From JALORV01 sp963769745 (GTDB lineage: Bacteria; Pseudomonadota; Gammaproteobacteria; Burkholderiales; Burkholderiaceae_F), in contig CAVYNB010000014.1 in assembly GCA_963769745.1 (NCBI GenBank), positions 9,506-73,505 of the forward strand: 64,000 bases of DNA, in the 5' to 3' direction. Position numbers and translations under genes: made by a program. The notes under the pieces were generated by a model that worked only from the letters and a program-made list of their open reading frames with translations, was not told the DNA's origin and made no database searches. Below, piece after piece: positions 63,814 through 64,000 of the stretch. Position 1 is the stretch's first letter; every line of letters starts with the position of its first letter.

Positions 63814-64000
63814 GGCACGAGCGCGTCAGCGAGAAGATGCGTTGATCGGAGAACCCAGAGGTCGAAGGATGGCTCAACATGCCGCTGTTTGCCTCGACTT
63901 TCTGGCTCCCATCCCGTCTTCCCGCGACTCCGGCTCGATCCGGGAGAGAACTTTGTCGGACGCGCTGCCAACGCGGCCAACCCGACCTCAGGTTTCGTGG

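Noticed and set aside
63786..63980. 64-residue minus-strand frame at the right edge
   Set aside because: No ribosome binding site; sequence has the Ser/Arg/Gly/Pro look of intergenic repeat-like DNA; it overlaps the small DUF4926-like gene.

Overview
The window is a GC-rich chromosomal segment that looks betaproteobacterial and probably belongs to Burkholderiales or a close relative. The evidence is gene order (ffs/dnaX/ybaB/recR; trxA-rho-rpmE type B; gyrA-pheA-hisC-tyrA...aroA-cmk-rpsA-ihfB-lapA-lapB-cysM; ompA-ubiG-gph) and lineage-typical families (DUF2868/DUF3482 pair, class I fumarase next to UPF0114). The genus cannot be read from the sequence. No insertion sequence, phage, CRISPR array or tRNA gene was recognised.

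Layout. 0.1-4.6 kb: a minus-strand operon with a nitrate/sulfonate-type ABC importer, a family III CoA-transferase and a MAPEG protein, downstream of recR. 4.6-8.1 kb: recR, ybaB, dnaX, a GNAT acetyltransferase and the small SRP RNA. 8.1-15 kb: a lectin-like lipoprotein and an AddAB-type helicase-nuclease. 15.2-20.7 kb (plus): trxA, rho, rpmE type B, an ArnT-like glycosyltransferase and a MATE exporter. 20.7-26.9 kb: an ion channel, htpX, UPF0114, fumarase, a PLP enzyme resembling cysteine desulfhydrase, and cysM. 26.9-47.2 kb: one very long minus-strand series gyrA-pheA-hisC-tyrA, a type IV pilus minor-pilin/PilY1 block, aroA, cmk, rpsA, ihfB, lapA, lapB. 47.4-64 kb: a deaminase, ompA, ubiG, gph, an AsmA-like giant, tmRNA, a PEP-CTERM protein, metY, DUF2868/DUF3482, a diguanylate cyclase and small genes.

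Most notable observations. (1) PilY1 carries a stretch of about 192 residues with 16 regularly spaced cysteines in a Gln/aromatic-rich repeat of roughly 13-15 residues, inserted between its N-terminal MIDAS-like motif and the rest of the protein. (2) The pilus genes sit between aromatic amino-acid genes, and pilY1/pilE/aroA are joined by GTGA stop/start overlaps, so aroA appears translationally coupled to a pilin gene. (3) Many conserved genes are broken by single-base frameshifts. The six genes with a single break all have a length of 3n+1, and breaks cluster between about 31.5 and 38 kb. This looks more like insertion-type sequence error than gene decay, and it makes several genes (addB, lapA, cmk, aroA, pilE, pilY1, pheA, ubiG, DUF748) appear as pieces. 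(4) A perfect nested stem-loop sits directly in front of recR.

Coordinates of broken genes are given for the whole locus. Starts were moved inside the longest open frames where homology, signal peptides or Shine-Dalgarno sequences pointed to a later codon.
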